A stretch of 52,312 nt of DNA. Source: a bacterium. GTDB taxonomy: Bacteria; Electryoneota; AABM5-125-24; Hatepunaeales; Hatepunaeaceae. The notes below the pieces were generated by a model. That model did not search any database, had not been told where the DNA came from, and saw only the letters and a program-made list of their open reading frames with translations. Position 1 is the stretch's first letter. Every line of letters begins with the position of its first letter. This document shows, one piece after another, positions 16,266 through 25,282 of this stretch. The stretch spans positions 1 to 52,312 of the forward strand of contig JALGVR010000005.1 in assembly GCA_025774605.1 (NCBI GenBank), read 5' to 3'. The position numbers and the translations under genes were made by a program.

Positions 16266-17585
16266 ATGAAGTTACTTGTACATATATCACTCATGACAGG
16301 CGCCCTGATGCTGCTGTCCGCCCCGGCGCAGGCCGGAGTTGTGCATAAGATCAGGGTTGACGGCGTGATCAATCCGGTCAGTTCGAAGTTCATGATCGAA
16401 GCGGTGGACCGCGCCGAAGAGGACGACGCCGAAGCATTGATGATCGAACTTGACACGCCCGGCGGGTTGCTTGAAGCGACGCGGGACATCGTCCAGCGGT
16501 TTCTGGCGGCGGATGTTCCCGTCATTGTGTACGTCTCACCGTCAGGCGCACGAGCCGGCTCGGCGGGCGTCTTCATCGCGCTCGCCGCCCACATCGCCGT
16601 CATGGCGCCGGGGTCGAACATCGGCGCGGCGCACCCGGTGACCATCGGAGGGGGGGGAATGCCCGGGCAGGGAGAGCCGGATTCGACCAGCAAGTCGGTG
16701 ATGAGTGACAAAATGACCAACGACGCCGTGGCGCTGATCCGTTCCATCGCCGAACAGCGCGGTCGCAACATGGAATGGGCGGAGAGGGCTGTTCGGGAAA
16801 GCATCGCCGTTACAGCCACCGACGCCTTGAAGAAGGGGGTGATCGACCTGATCGCCGCGGATGTCGATACGCTGCTCAAAGCCATCGACGGACGCACGGT
16901 CAACCTTCCAAACCGCGAATTGACACTGCATACGGATGAGGTCCGCGTCAAGGATTTCAGAATGGACTGGCGGCAGAACATTCTCAATCGTCTGAGTGAT
17001 CCGAATATAGCATATATCTTCATGATGCTCGGCATCTATGGTCTTATCTTCGAACTGTCGAATCCCGGGGCGATCTATCCGGGTGTGATCGGGGTTATCT
17101 GTCTCCTGTTGGCGTTCTTCGCCTTTCAGACTCTGCCGCTCAACCTGGTCGGTGTTCTCCTGATCATCTTTGGCATCATCCTGCTTTTACTGGAGGTTAA
17201 GGTGACGAGCTACGGTATCCTTACAATCGGCGGCGCAGCGTCGCTCCTGCTTGGATCACTGATGTTGATTGACACGAAAGTGCCCATCCTGAGGGTTTCA
17301 CTCGAAGTAATTATTCCGGCTGTCATCGCCACCGTACTGTTCGCCCTCTTCGCGGTCGGCATGGGCATAAGGGCTCAGTCGCGCAAGGTCACAACCGGGC
17401 TCGAGGGTCTGGTGGGAGAAATCGGCGAAGCGTTGACCGACCTTGATCCCAAGGGCGAAATACTGGTATGTGGCGAGCGTTGGAAAGCCCGGTCCGACAG
17501 CAGGATAGAACGGGGACAGGAGGTCAGGGTCACCCGAGTCAACAGGATCACGCTCACGGTCGAAGCCGCCGATAATTCCGGTTGA
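16266..17585 (+). CDS. NfeD-family membrane serine protease (ClpP class, NfeD1b type)
   Basis: A 439-aa protein: signal peptide (residues 1 to about 22), a ClpP-like Ser/Lys protease domain, a cluster of membrane segments (about 250-360), and a C-terminal OB-fold NfeD domain (TGLEGLVGEIGEAL to the end). ELDTPGGLLEATRDIV, the nucleophile in GARAGSAGVF, GSNIGAAHPV and the likely general-base Lys in SDKMTNDAV match active homologues of PH1510, which cleave stomatin-type proteins. No stomatin gene is adjacent. The ATG at 16266 has GGAG just upstream and gives a clean signal peptide. The last codons overlap the comEC start. Confidence 0.9.
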   Translation: MKLLVHISLMTGALMLLSAPAQAGVVHKIRVDGVINPVSSKFMIEAVDRAEEDDAEALMIELDTPGGLLEATRDIVQRFLAADVPVIVYVSPSGARAGSAGVFIALAAHIAVMAPGSNIGAAHPVTIGGGGMPGQGEPDSTSKSVMSDKMTNDAVALIRSIAEQRGRNMEWAERAVRESIAVTATDALKKGVIDLIAADVDTLLKAIDGRTVNLPNRELTLHTDEVRVKDFRMDWRQNILNRLSDPNIAYIFMMLGIYGLIFELSNPGAIYPGVIGVICLLLAFFAFQTLPLNLVGVLLIIFGIILLLLEVKVTSYGILTIGGAASLLLGSLMLIDTKVPILRVSLEVIIPAVIATVLFALFAVGMGIRAQSRKVTTGLEGLVGEIGEALTDLDPKGEILVCGERWKARSDSRIERGQEVRVTRVNRITLTVEAADNSG

Positions 17586-19966
17586 CGACCTTGCGTCGTT
17601 TACCGGCACTCAAATCTGCACTCCTGCTGGCGACCGGCATCCTGATCGCCTTCTGGACTGAAACCGCCGCAACGACGTTTCTCCTGATCAGTTCGGTCTC
17701 GCTGTGTGCGGCGATCGTGCTCGACCGGCGCCTGACCGGTCAACTGTTCCTGGCGCTGGCTCTGGTCGCTTCGGGCGGCTTGACCCTCCGCTCCACCATC
17801 CCAATCGACGATTTCCAACCCGCCAGGCTCCTGCTCACCGGAACCATATCCGAACCCCCGATCATCCGACGGAACCAGACATATTTCCCGATCAGCCGCA
17901 ATGAATTTCAGGACAACTCCGGACGGAGAGCGCGGCTGCACGGCAGGATATGGGTCAGGCGGGAAGCCCGGGAAGCCGCTTTGAAATCGGGGATGAGGGT
18001 TGAGATCGAAGGGATTCTGAGCCCCACCGGACCACCGCGCAACCCGGGTGACTTCAACACGAAAGCCTGGCGCGAGCGCAACGGATTCATCGGCGTTTTA
18101 AGCTCCTCCGGCCGCGATGAACTTAAGGTCACATCGCCCACCGGGTCGTTTATCCATCGAATCCGAAACGGTATAATCCGCATCAGCGACAGATATGGCG
18201 GTCAGAACGCGCCGCTTTTAAGGGCATTGCTGCTGGGGATCAGGCGCGACATCGATCCGGAGCTGGTCGATAATCTCAGGTCGGCCGGTCTCTCGCACCT
18301 GCTGGCGCTGTCTGGTTTGCACATCGGGTTCCTGGTCCTTATCCTGTTCGGTGTCGCCTCGATGGTGAGGCTTCCGCCTGCCGGTCGATCGCTCCTGGTG
18401 ATCGTCGGGATTGTACTGTTCCTGATTCTGGTGCCGATGCGCAGCTGCACTCTGCGCGCGGCGATCATGGCGTCCGCATTTTTTATCGGGCCGGTCGTTA
18501 AACGCTGGAGCCCGCCTCTCAACAGCTTAAGCCTGGCGGCGCTGCTGGTGCTCTGCATCCGTCCGGGCGACCTGTTCGACGCCGGATTTCAGCTCTCGTT
18601 CGCCGCCGCGGGCGGGATAATACTCTATCTGCCGTCAAGAGACAGAGCCAGGCTGTTCCTCGGCGCAGCGAAGCGGAGATCCCGGCGGTTGTTGTGGCGA
18701 TATATCGTTGAGCCGTTCCTGGTCTCAAGCGCCGCGACGCTGTTCGTTCTGCCGTTGACCTCCTGTCATTTCGGCATGATGGCTTTCGGCGCGCCGGTTT
18801 ACAACATCATCGCCATTCCCCTCCTTGGATTCATATTTGCCGCTTCCTGGCTGATGGTCGGCTTGTCGCTGGTCTGGTCAGGGCTGGCTTCCCTCGCCGC
18901 CGACGGGGTCAATGGAGCCGTTTTCCTGTTCAAGTGGCTCGTTCACTGGTTTTCGATCTGCGCGCCGGTATGGCGGGGACATCTGGCGCCGGTGACCATC
19001 CTTGTGCTGTTGTCATCACCGGCATGGCTGGTCATCAGCAGGCGGAAATATCCCGCCAAGCTGACGATCGCCCTCCTGTTGCTGCTCACCGGTATCGTCA
19101 TCGACGCTGCGATACCCTTTCCCTCCAGATTCCAAGTATGGTTCCTCGACGTCGGGAGCGCGGACGCGCAGGTCTGGCTCTTCCCCGACGGACGCACGGC
19201 GGTTATCGACGGCGGACGCGGCAGGCGGGGAAGAGGCGGGAATGCGGTTGCGGGTCTGCTCGATCGTTATGACATCGGGCGGGTCGACCTCATGAACGCA
19301 AGTCATCCCGAGGCTGATCATATCGGCGGGTTAATCGATGTTATTGAAAAATTTCCGGTCAAGACAGCGCTCTCCGGACCCAAGCGGTCAACCACGCTGA
19401 CCTATGCCCGGTTGTGTTCGGTATCGACGGCAAAGGGGTTGAACTGGCGGGTTGTATCGGCGGGCGACCGGGTCCTGGGGCTTGCCCGCGGTTATGACCT
19501 GAGCATAGAAGGACCGCCTGCGGGAGCTGAAAGCTGGTCGGCGAACGATGCCTCGGTGGTGATGAAGTTGAAGGTTCCGGCAGGCGGCGGGGAAAGCCTC
19601 CGGCTGCTGACGACCGGCGATGTCGAGCGGCGCGGCGAGGCTGCGCTGGTTAAGCGGGGCGGTATCGAGGCTCAGATCCTGAAGATTCCCCATCACGGAT
19701 CGAAAACGTCGAGCTCGCCCGATTTCATCGCCGCGGTCAAGCCTCGAACAGCGGTCGTAACCCGGTCGTCAAAACGGTATTCCATGGAACGTCCTTCGTT
19801 CAGGGCGTTGTTGAAACGGTTGAAAACGGCGGGGATCGAGGTTCATCAGACCGGCGTGGAGGGCGCCCTGTTGTTTGAGCCGGCTGTCAGGTCCGGGCGG
19901 GCTGAGTGGCGTCTGACGGACTGGCGTCACCCGCCGTTCTGGCGTTGGTTTTTCGGGCTGATCTGA
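17582..19966 (+). CDS. comEC: ComEC/Rec2 family DNA internalisation protein
   Basis: 794 aa. The N-terminal DUF4131 region is followed by the Competence domain (LLGIRRDIDPELVDNLRSAG, HLLALSGLHIGFL) with many membrane helices, and a C-terminal metallo-beta-lactamase domain (VWFLDVGSADAQV, SHPEADHIGGL, LTTGDVERRGE, IPHHGSKTSSSPDFI). ComEC forms the inner-membrane channel for single-stranded DNA in natural transformation, and its beta-lactamase domain is thought to degrade the other strand. It starts at a TTG that overlaps the nfeD stop (TTGA), so it is translationally coupled. comF occurs at 40392. Full length with all expected domains. Confidence 0.93.
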   Translation: MTTLRRLPALKSALLLATGILIAFWTETAATTFLLISSVSLCAAIVLDRRLTGQLFLALALVASGGLTLRSTIPIDDFQPARLLLTGTISEPPIIRRNQTYFPISRNEFQDNSGRRARLHGRIWVRREAREAALKSGMRVEIEGILSPTGPPRNPGDFNTKAWRERNGFIGVLSSSGRDELKVTSPTGSFIHRIRNGIIRISDRYGGQNAPLLRALLLGIRRDIDPELVDNLRSAGLSHLLALSGLHIGFLVLILFGVASMVRLPPAGRSLLVIVGIVLFLILVPMRSCTLRAAIMASAFFIGPVVKRWSPPLNSLSLAALLVLCIRPGDLFDAGFQLSFAAAGGIILYLPSRDRARLFLGAAKRRSRRLLWRYIVEPFLVSSAATLFVLPLTSCHFGMMAFGAPVYNIIAIPLLGFIFAASWLMVGLSLVWSGLASLAADGVNGAVFLFKWLVHWFSICAPVWRGHLAPVTILVLLSSPAWLVISRRKYPAKLTIALLLLLTGIVIDAAIPFPSRFQVWFLDVGSADAQVWLFPDGRTAVIDGGRGRRGRGGNAVAGLLDRYDIGRVDLMNASHPEADHIGGLIDVIEKFPVKTALSGPKRSTTLTYARLCSVSTAKGLNWRVVSAGDRVLGLARGYDLSIEGPPAGAESWSANDASVVMKLKVPAGGGESLRLLTTGDVERRGEAALVKRGGIEAQILKIPHHGSKTSSSPDFIAAVKPRTAVVTRSSKRYSMERPSFRALLKRLKTAGIEVHQTGVEGALLFEPAVRSGRAEWRLTDWRHPPFWRWFFGLI

Positions 19967-20049
19967 GCGGAGGCGGCTAAGACGCTGACCACTTGCCTAT
20001 GTGATTCATTGTTATATTATTGCTGATACAAGGGATCCGGGCTGTCCGC

Positions 20050-23000
20050 TTACCTGACCATAACCATCTTCCTCGTCGCCGTGAACGGGCCGGCTTCAAT
20101 CCGGCAGAGATATATTCCGCTCGGGAGGTGCGATCCGTCGATGACCGCCTGATGACCGCCGCGCGGAAGTCGTCCGTCGACGAGGGTACGCACGGGACGG
20201 CCGTTAAGATCATACAGCGCCAGCCTGACGTCTGCCGCCTCCTTCAGCGAGTACTCGATCGTTGACGACGAGTTGAACGGGTTGGGATGGTTCTGCTCCA
20301 ACGACCATTCGAAAGGCGGCAGGTGTGGGCCGGCCCCGGAGCCGTTGTCCCCGTCGACGTTCAGGAACACCGGCAGCTCAACGGCAACCTGCGCCAGTGT
20401 GTCCCCGATGACGATGACCTTCCGGTAGTCACCGTTCTCCAGGTTGCGGGTGTCGAAGACGGCGCGGATGACCGTCCATTCCCCGGGCGCCAGCGAGCCG
20501 GATCTTGGCTCAATGCTCAGCCAGGACGTGAAACAGACCTGACGCCGGCAATCCTTCCATCGATCCACCCCTTCGCGATCGATTCCACTGCCTTCATCTT
20601 CGATGGGGTCTCCCAACGACACGATGTATTCGAGCGGTCCTGTGCCGCTGTTCTGAATACCGACATGATGGCTGGTTCGGTGACCCGGGACAAGGAACTC
20701 GCCGACCTCGTTGCGATTGAGCCAGATCCGCGGGCGCAGCAGATACAGATCGATGTCCAGCGTGTCATTCTCCCGCATGGAGTCCGCTTCGGCGCGCACG
20801 CCGCGGTATCCCTTCCGGGTCACTTCGATCCGGTCGACGTTCAGCCCGACCAGACCGGTCATGTGGAACTCGCCGTCAGCGCCGGTCGTGTCTGAAGATA
20901 CAGCCTCTATTCCGTAATCCGCATAAACCCTGACCTTCGCCCCGGACAGCGGTTCGTCCGTTGCGTCGTCAAGGACACGACCGCAGGTGGCTCCGGAGGT
21001 GTAGCTGAGATTCGTGGTGAACAGGATCGCCCTGCGCCTGCCAAGTTCGGCGGCGCCCGCGGGATAGGTGTCCTGATAGGTGTAGCTCAAACCTGCAGTG
21101 CCGTCGGGGCTCGATATGCCGACCGAGGCGTAAGGCATGTCGGCGGCGGGGCCACGCGTCTGGTATATATCCTTGTAATAAAAAAGGATATCCGAATCGC
21201 CGCTGAGGGTCACGTGATATCTCGGGTCGTTGATGATCACCTGGAAGTTCAGGTTTTCATCCTGGTTTTCGTGATGCACATTGTACCATTCGACGATGAA
21301 GCGCTGATCCAGGTCGTCGTAATAGTAGTAAACACCCGGTCGGTTTAAGCCACCGACGTAGAGGCGCGTCCAGAACGGCGCGATCATGCCCAGCGGACCG
21401 CCTATCGCCAGCTCTACCGGATAGTTCTGCAGGTTCACCATCCGCCGCTGGTCTCCGACGCCGATAAACCCGTTCGTGCCGATGGTTATGGTGTCGTATT
21501 CCCTGCCGTAAAAACGCATCTTGAACGGCAGCGCGATAACCTCCGCCGCGTTGACCTGGACTGTGTCGAACAGTTCTATCCGCGTACCGTCGCCGTCCTG
21601 ATCACCCGTTCGCGGGGAGATCTCGAACCACCTGTAACGCGGGGCAAGCCGCCAGCCGTCGTCGGAATCATCGTAACAGTAATAGCCGTAATCGTCAGGC
21701 CCAAAAGGGGCATTCGGCTGTGCTTCGTTGACCCGCAGGTTGAAAAACGCCGTATCGAATGCGACATCGTCGCGACGGAAGACCAGCATCATCGGCGCAG
21801 TGGTGCCGGGCACGGCAAGGTCCCGAACGTTGACGCGAAACGGATTGCCATTGGAGCTTCGCCGCTCCTCGACAGCGATACCCGGATATTGAACCTCATC
21901 CCGGTTGATTTCAATCCCATACCCCTGTGATACAAGCCTGGCGGTCATCTCCGGCGCGTCGATCCTCCCCCGGTTCACGATCTCGATATTCAGGTCGCGC
22001 GGTTCGTTCATCACCAGGTTTCCGCCTTCGATCTCTGAGACCTCGAGATCCGTTCCCCAGATGTCGAGCGTAATGACCGAGCTCCAGATGAAGCCCGTTG
22101 ACGAGAAGTCCACGTACAGGGTCGGTTCAGAACCGTCGGGACAGGCGGGATCGACCGTGAAGTCAACCGCATGGTCACCATCGCCGCGCCCCCCGGGCGC
22201 GAGGTCATCGAAGCGGATCGGATCATGTTCTGCAACCGACAGGCAGGGTGAACCGCTCCGAATCCTCGCCTGAAGGTCAACGGCGGTTTCCCCGCCGCCG
22301 AAGTTGGCGGCGGTTATTTCGAGACTGACGGTCTCACCCGGATTCACGACGCCGTCGCCGTTGCCGCCGGCGGAATCGTCCAACTCATAATCTGAAACAG
22401 CTATGAACAGGTCGCTCGCAACGACTTCGATCTCCTCAAGCAGAGGATAGATATCCCTGCCGGTCACGGTCAGGTAGAGCGTGCCGCCGTCGATCAGCGG
22501 GTCGAACGGCAGCCTGATCTTTCCGGACGCGTCCGTTTTCCCGGTGACCATGAACTCGGGCTGCCAGTCATGGTAATCAGCCTGGTCGGGCAGCTCACCC
22601 GGGTGGTAGAGCGTCACCTGCGCACCGCGCACGACGTCGTCGCTGTTCTCCCTGTAAACCGTAACTTCGACCTGGTCTGTCCCGGGCGAAACCGTCGCGG
22701 GAAAGGCGGCCTCGACCGGTTGCGGAATCCCTATCCAGGGCTTGATACCCGGGTCGCCGTAGAGGTCGGTGTCGGACTGGTATTGCCGCATGGCGAGATC
22801 GGCGTCTTCGAATGTCTGAAAGATGCGCGGGAAGCTGACGCCGGCATAGTTGCGCGCCCAGCCGAGGCTCATGTCGTGAGCCAGCACGCCGCTGACCGTC
22901 GCCAGGTAGAAGGCGTTGTTGAATATGGTCGCCGGATTGCCCCAACTGTAGATTGTAGCGGCGGGTCCTTTAAGGTTGTCGATGTCGCCGGTGCGGAACA

Positions 23001-24474
23001 TGTTGTCCGCAGTGAACTCACCGTGGGCGTTGACGGTTATGTATATCGGGAACACGGTGTTGTTGTTTACGCCGCGGAATGAATGTTCCCAGTACTGATT
23101 GCGGGCGCGCCCGACCATGATACTCATTCCGTCGTTGAACCAGTCTGCCAGAACCGGACCGATGATCCCCCCGTTGGGATCGTTGGTGCCGTCGGTCTCC
23201 TCGATCCGGATGTCGGTAAAGCCGCGTTCCCTGAGTATCCGCTCGCCCCACCTGGTGGTATACACGATCGACATGTTGAAATCCGCCCAAGCCTGGCTGA
23301 ACACACCGGCACGGTCGAACCAGCCGGCATCCTCCATCCACGGCTCCATCTCATAGGACAGCGTTCTGGCGACGGCCAGCTCCATCATGTCCCGGTTGCC
23401 CGATCCCAGGCGGCCGATTGCCGCATCGGGAAAGAAGTCGTTCCCCTCCAGCAGGGTGTATTCATAGTCGGCGTGATCAGCCACATCCGGCATTGAAGTG
23501 TTCCCTTCGGGTGCGTACAGGTTCCACGGAGCATCCTGATGATCGTCTGACGGTCTGTCACCCAGCAGCAGTATGTATCCGAACGGATCCAGGCCGTCAT
23601 CGAGGTAATCATTATATATATCCTGGATGTCTTCGCGAATCAGGTCAACGTTCCGCGCCTCGTCATCGGTAAGGCGCAGTATGTCCACCTTGTAACCACA
23701 GCGACGCTTCCATTCGATCAGCGGTATGGCATACTGGAGGCAACTGTCGTGCGCAACGACCAGGTAATGCCCGACGTAATCACCGCCGATTTCACCCTCG
23801 TCGCGCGAGACAAGGTCAGCGTTGACCGCCAGGGCTCGCAGCATTCGAACGAACTCCGGACTGCGACCACGTCTTTGACCGGTGAATTCCACCGGATTTA
23901 CCGCTTCGCCGTCGGTAAAGCGCAGATTCAGATCGATCCGGTCGTGACGGATATAATCGCCGGTCGTCGTGTTGTACTGGACGGGATACATGGTGATCCT
24001 GACCATTCTGACCCCGCGCATTATCACCGGACCCTCTATCACAACCGGCTGAGGGGGATAGAGTCCGTCGTTTTCTTCAACCTTGCGTGAGCTCGATCCG
24101 TCCGGGGAAACGGCAGGACACAGCTGCGGTGCCGGAAGGTTATTCAACGTGACTGATGAACAACTTGTCACTTCGAGCCGAACGCCCGATCGTGGCGGGA
24201 CGATCACGTACCTTGAGACCGCCGGCAGCAGCGGAAGACCGGCATCCGTCAATCGTCCCTCCCCCTCGAGCGTGAACTCCACATGCTGTTGACCTCGCAT
24301 CTCCAGGTTGCGCATGGTTAAATCGCCTGCATCGAAGGAGACGCTGAGGCGTTGATCATTCTCTGCGTTTACCCGTGCATGAGATTCGGGAAGAGACCGC
24401 TGCCCGGCCCGCAGCGGGAGAAAAGTAAGCAGAATCGCCGGGATTACGGCGTTCAGGAGATGAAGCTGTTTCAT
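20050..24474 (-). CDS. Secreted gingipain-like (C25) protein, probably inactive, with sorting domain
   Basis: A 1474-aa secreted protein. The order is: signal peptide; C25-type propeptide; a C25-like domain (about residues 230-600) with YLVVAHDSCLQYAIPLIEWK, GYILLLGDRPS and the DPGIKPWIG close; several beta-sandwich domains; a carboxypeptidase-regulatory repeat (CGRVLDDATDEPLSGAKVRV); and a C-terminal sorting domain with NHPNPFNSSSTIEYSL. At the catalytic places, gingipain GHG reads GRA (IMVGRARNQYWEH) and the catalytic Cys site reads ITVNAHGEF, so both His and Cys appear lost. It is probably a non-proteolytic surface or adhesin protein. The ATG at 24474 has AGGGG 5 nt upstream; a longer frame to 24597 is less likely. 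Confidence 0.8.
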   Translation of the reverse strand: MKQLHLLNAVIPAILLTFLPLRAGQRSLPESHARVNAENDQRLSVSFDAGDLTMRNLEMRGQQHVEFTLEGEGRLTDAGLPLLPAVSRYVIVPPRSGVRLEVTSCSSVTLNNLPAPQLCPAVSPDGSSSRKVEENDGLYPPQPVVIEGPVIMRGVRMVRITMYPVQYNTTTGDYIRHDRIDLNLRFTDGEAVNPVEFTGQRRGRSPEFVRMLRALAVNADLVSRDEGEIGGDYVGHYLVVAHDSCLQYAIPLIEWKRRCGYKVDILRLTDDEARNVDLIREDIQDIYNDYLDDGLDPFGYILLLGDRPSDDHQDAPWNLYAPEGNTSMPDVADHADYEYTLLEGNDFFPDAAIGRLGSGNRDMMELAVARTLSYEMEPWMEDAGWFDRAGVFSQAWADFNMSIVYTTRWGERILRERGFTDIRIEETDGTNDPNGGIIGPVLADWFNDGMSIMVGRARNQYWEHSFRGVNNNTVFPIYITVNAHGEFTADNMFRTGDIDNLKGPAATIYSWGNPATIFNNAFYLATVSGVLAHDMSLGWARNYAGVSFPRIFQTFEDADLAMRQYQSDTDLYGDPGIKPWIGIPQPVEAAFPATVSPGTDQVEVTVYRENSDDVVRGAQVTLYHPGELPDQADYHDWQPEFMVTGKTDASGKIRLPFDPLIDGGTLYLTVTGRDIYPLLEEIEVVASDLFIAVSDYELDDSAGGNGDGVVNPGETVSLEITAANFGGGETAVDLQARIRSGSPCLSVAEHDPIRFDDLAPGGRGDGDHAVDFTVDPACPDGSEPTLYVDFSSTGFIWSSVITLDIWGTDLEVSEIEGGNLVMNEPRDLNIEIVNRGRIDAPEMTARLVSQGYGIEINRDEVQYPGIAVEERRSSNGNPFRVNVRDLAVPGTTAPMMLVFRRDDVAFDTAFFNLRVNEAQPNAPFGPDDYGYYCYDDSDDGWRLAPRYRWFEISPRTGDQDGDGTRIELFDTVQVNAAEVIALPFKMRFYGREYDTITIGTNGFIGVGDQRRMVNLQNYPVELAIGGPLGMIAPFWTRLYVGGLNRPGVYYYYDDLDQRFIVEWYNVHHENQDENLNFQVIINDPRYHVTLSGDSDILFYYKDIYQTRGPAADMPYASVGISSPDGTAGLSYTYQDTYPAGAAELGRRRAILFTTNLSYTSGATCGRVLDDATDEPLSGAKVRVYADYGIEAVSSDTTGADGEFHMTGLVGLNVDRIEVTRKGYRGVRAEADSMRENDTLDIDLYLLRPRIWLNRNEVGEFLVPGHRTSHHVGIQNSGTGPLEYIVSLGDPIEDEGSGIDREGVDRWKDCRRQVCFTSWLSIEPRSGSLAPGEWTVIRAVFDTRNLENGDYRKVIVIGDTLAQVAVELPVFLNVDGDNGSGAGPHLPPFEWSLEQNHPNPFNSSSTIEYSLKEAADVRLALYDLNGRPVRTLVDGRLPRGGHQAVIDGSHLPSGIYLCRIEAGPFTATRKMVMVR

Positions 24475-24534
24475 CGAAGCCCCTGTTCGTTCGGTTGAAG
24501 CGTACTTGGATTTTCCGGTAATCGTACCTGTTAC

Positions 24535-24564
24535 AATATAACTGTTTACTGGACGGAATAGCAA
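24535..24564 (-). promoter_or_regulatory. Candidate promoter for the C25-like gene
   Basis: On the minus strand TTGCTA (24559-24564) and TATATT (24535-24540) are 18 bp apart. Transcription would start near 24528, about 54 nt before the ATG at 24474. It is divergent from the tRNA-Phe promoter. Confidence 0.45.
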
Positions 24565-24610
24565 TTGCAGGATCCCGAAGAAAAGAGTCGAGAGCAAAAC
24601 TAAAAACGGC

Positions 24611-24639
24611 TTGCATTGTCTGGCATCATTGTTTATATT
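24611..24639 (+). promoter_or_regulatory. Candidate promoter for tRNA-Phe
   Basis: TTGCAT (24611-24616), 17-bp spacer, TATATT (24634-24639), about 38 nt before the mature tRNA 5' end. A second TATATT at 24651-24656 could be the -10 of an overlapping promoter. Confidence 0.4.
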
Positions 24640-24676
24640 AGCAGATTAATTATATTCAGGGGAATGAAACCCCGAT

Positions 24677-24749
<73 letters not shown>

Positions 24750-24779
24750 CAAGCTGTAAATCTGTAATTTCAAACAATT

Positions 24780-24818
24780 AACGCTCCGCGAGGCGACACT
24801 GCGGAGCGTTTTTAATTT
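24780..24818 (+). terminator. Rho-independent terminator after tRNA-Phe
   Basis: A perfect 10-bp stem (AACGCTCCGC / GCGGAGCGTT; 24780-24789 and 24801-24810) with an 11-nt loop is followed by TTTAATTT. It ends the tRNA-Phe transcript about 30 nt past the tRNA. Confidence 0.85.
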
Positions 24819-25174
24819 GTGCTCACGAGCGGCGGCGTCTCAAACGGCTGATCGATTATGCCGGGGTCATAAGCTCGTATTCAAAATCCTATTTTGGACG
24901 GGTGTGATAAAACAACACGAATTATTTGAAAATTCTTATATTACAAATATTGAGCGCCTTTTCGCTTCCGAGCGGAGTTTCCCGTGATTGTTGAGGTCAC
25001 GTCAAGATCGCCAGAAATGCCCCATCGTCCTGATTGCAGTTTTATCTTCTCATAAAAGTCGCCGAGCTGTAATTGCATCGACATCTCTTGATTTCTCTCC
25101 TGTTGAGAAGTTATCTTTTACATGTACGGTCCGGGAAGTCGGATCCAAACAGGGAACTGACGGTAAATCCAGCC
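24819..25174. other. Non-coding spacer between tRNA-Phe terminator and tRNA-Arg
   Basis: About 355 bp with no convincing ORF or structured RNA. It must hold the tRNA-Arg and lon promoter, but I find no hexamer pair I would defend. An AT-rich patch lies around 24900-24955. No repeat of the tRNA-Phe 3' end is visible, so there is no sign of an integrated element. Confidence 0.6.
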
Positions 25175-25251
25175 GCGCCTGTAGCTCAACAGGATAGAGC
25201 AACGGCCTTCTAAGCCGTAGGTTCCGCGTTCGAGTCGCGGCAGGCGTACCA
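25175..25251 (+). tRNA. tRNA-Arg (TCT)
   Basis: A 77-nt gene including an encoded 3' CCA. Acceptor GCGCCTG pairs with CAGGCGT (terminal G-U), anticodon stem ACGGC/GCCGT with loop CTTCTAA giving anticodon TCT (reads AGA and AGG), T-arm CCGCG-TTCGAGT-CGCGG. It ends only 31 nt before the lon start and may be on the same transcript. Confidence 0.96.
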
Positions 25252-25282
25252 CGAAAGCAAATACCAAGGACGAAGAGTTCAG

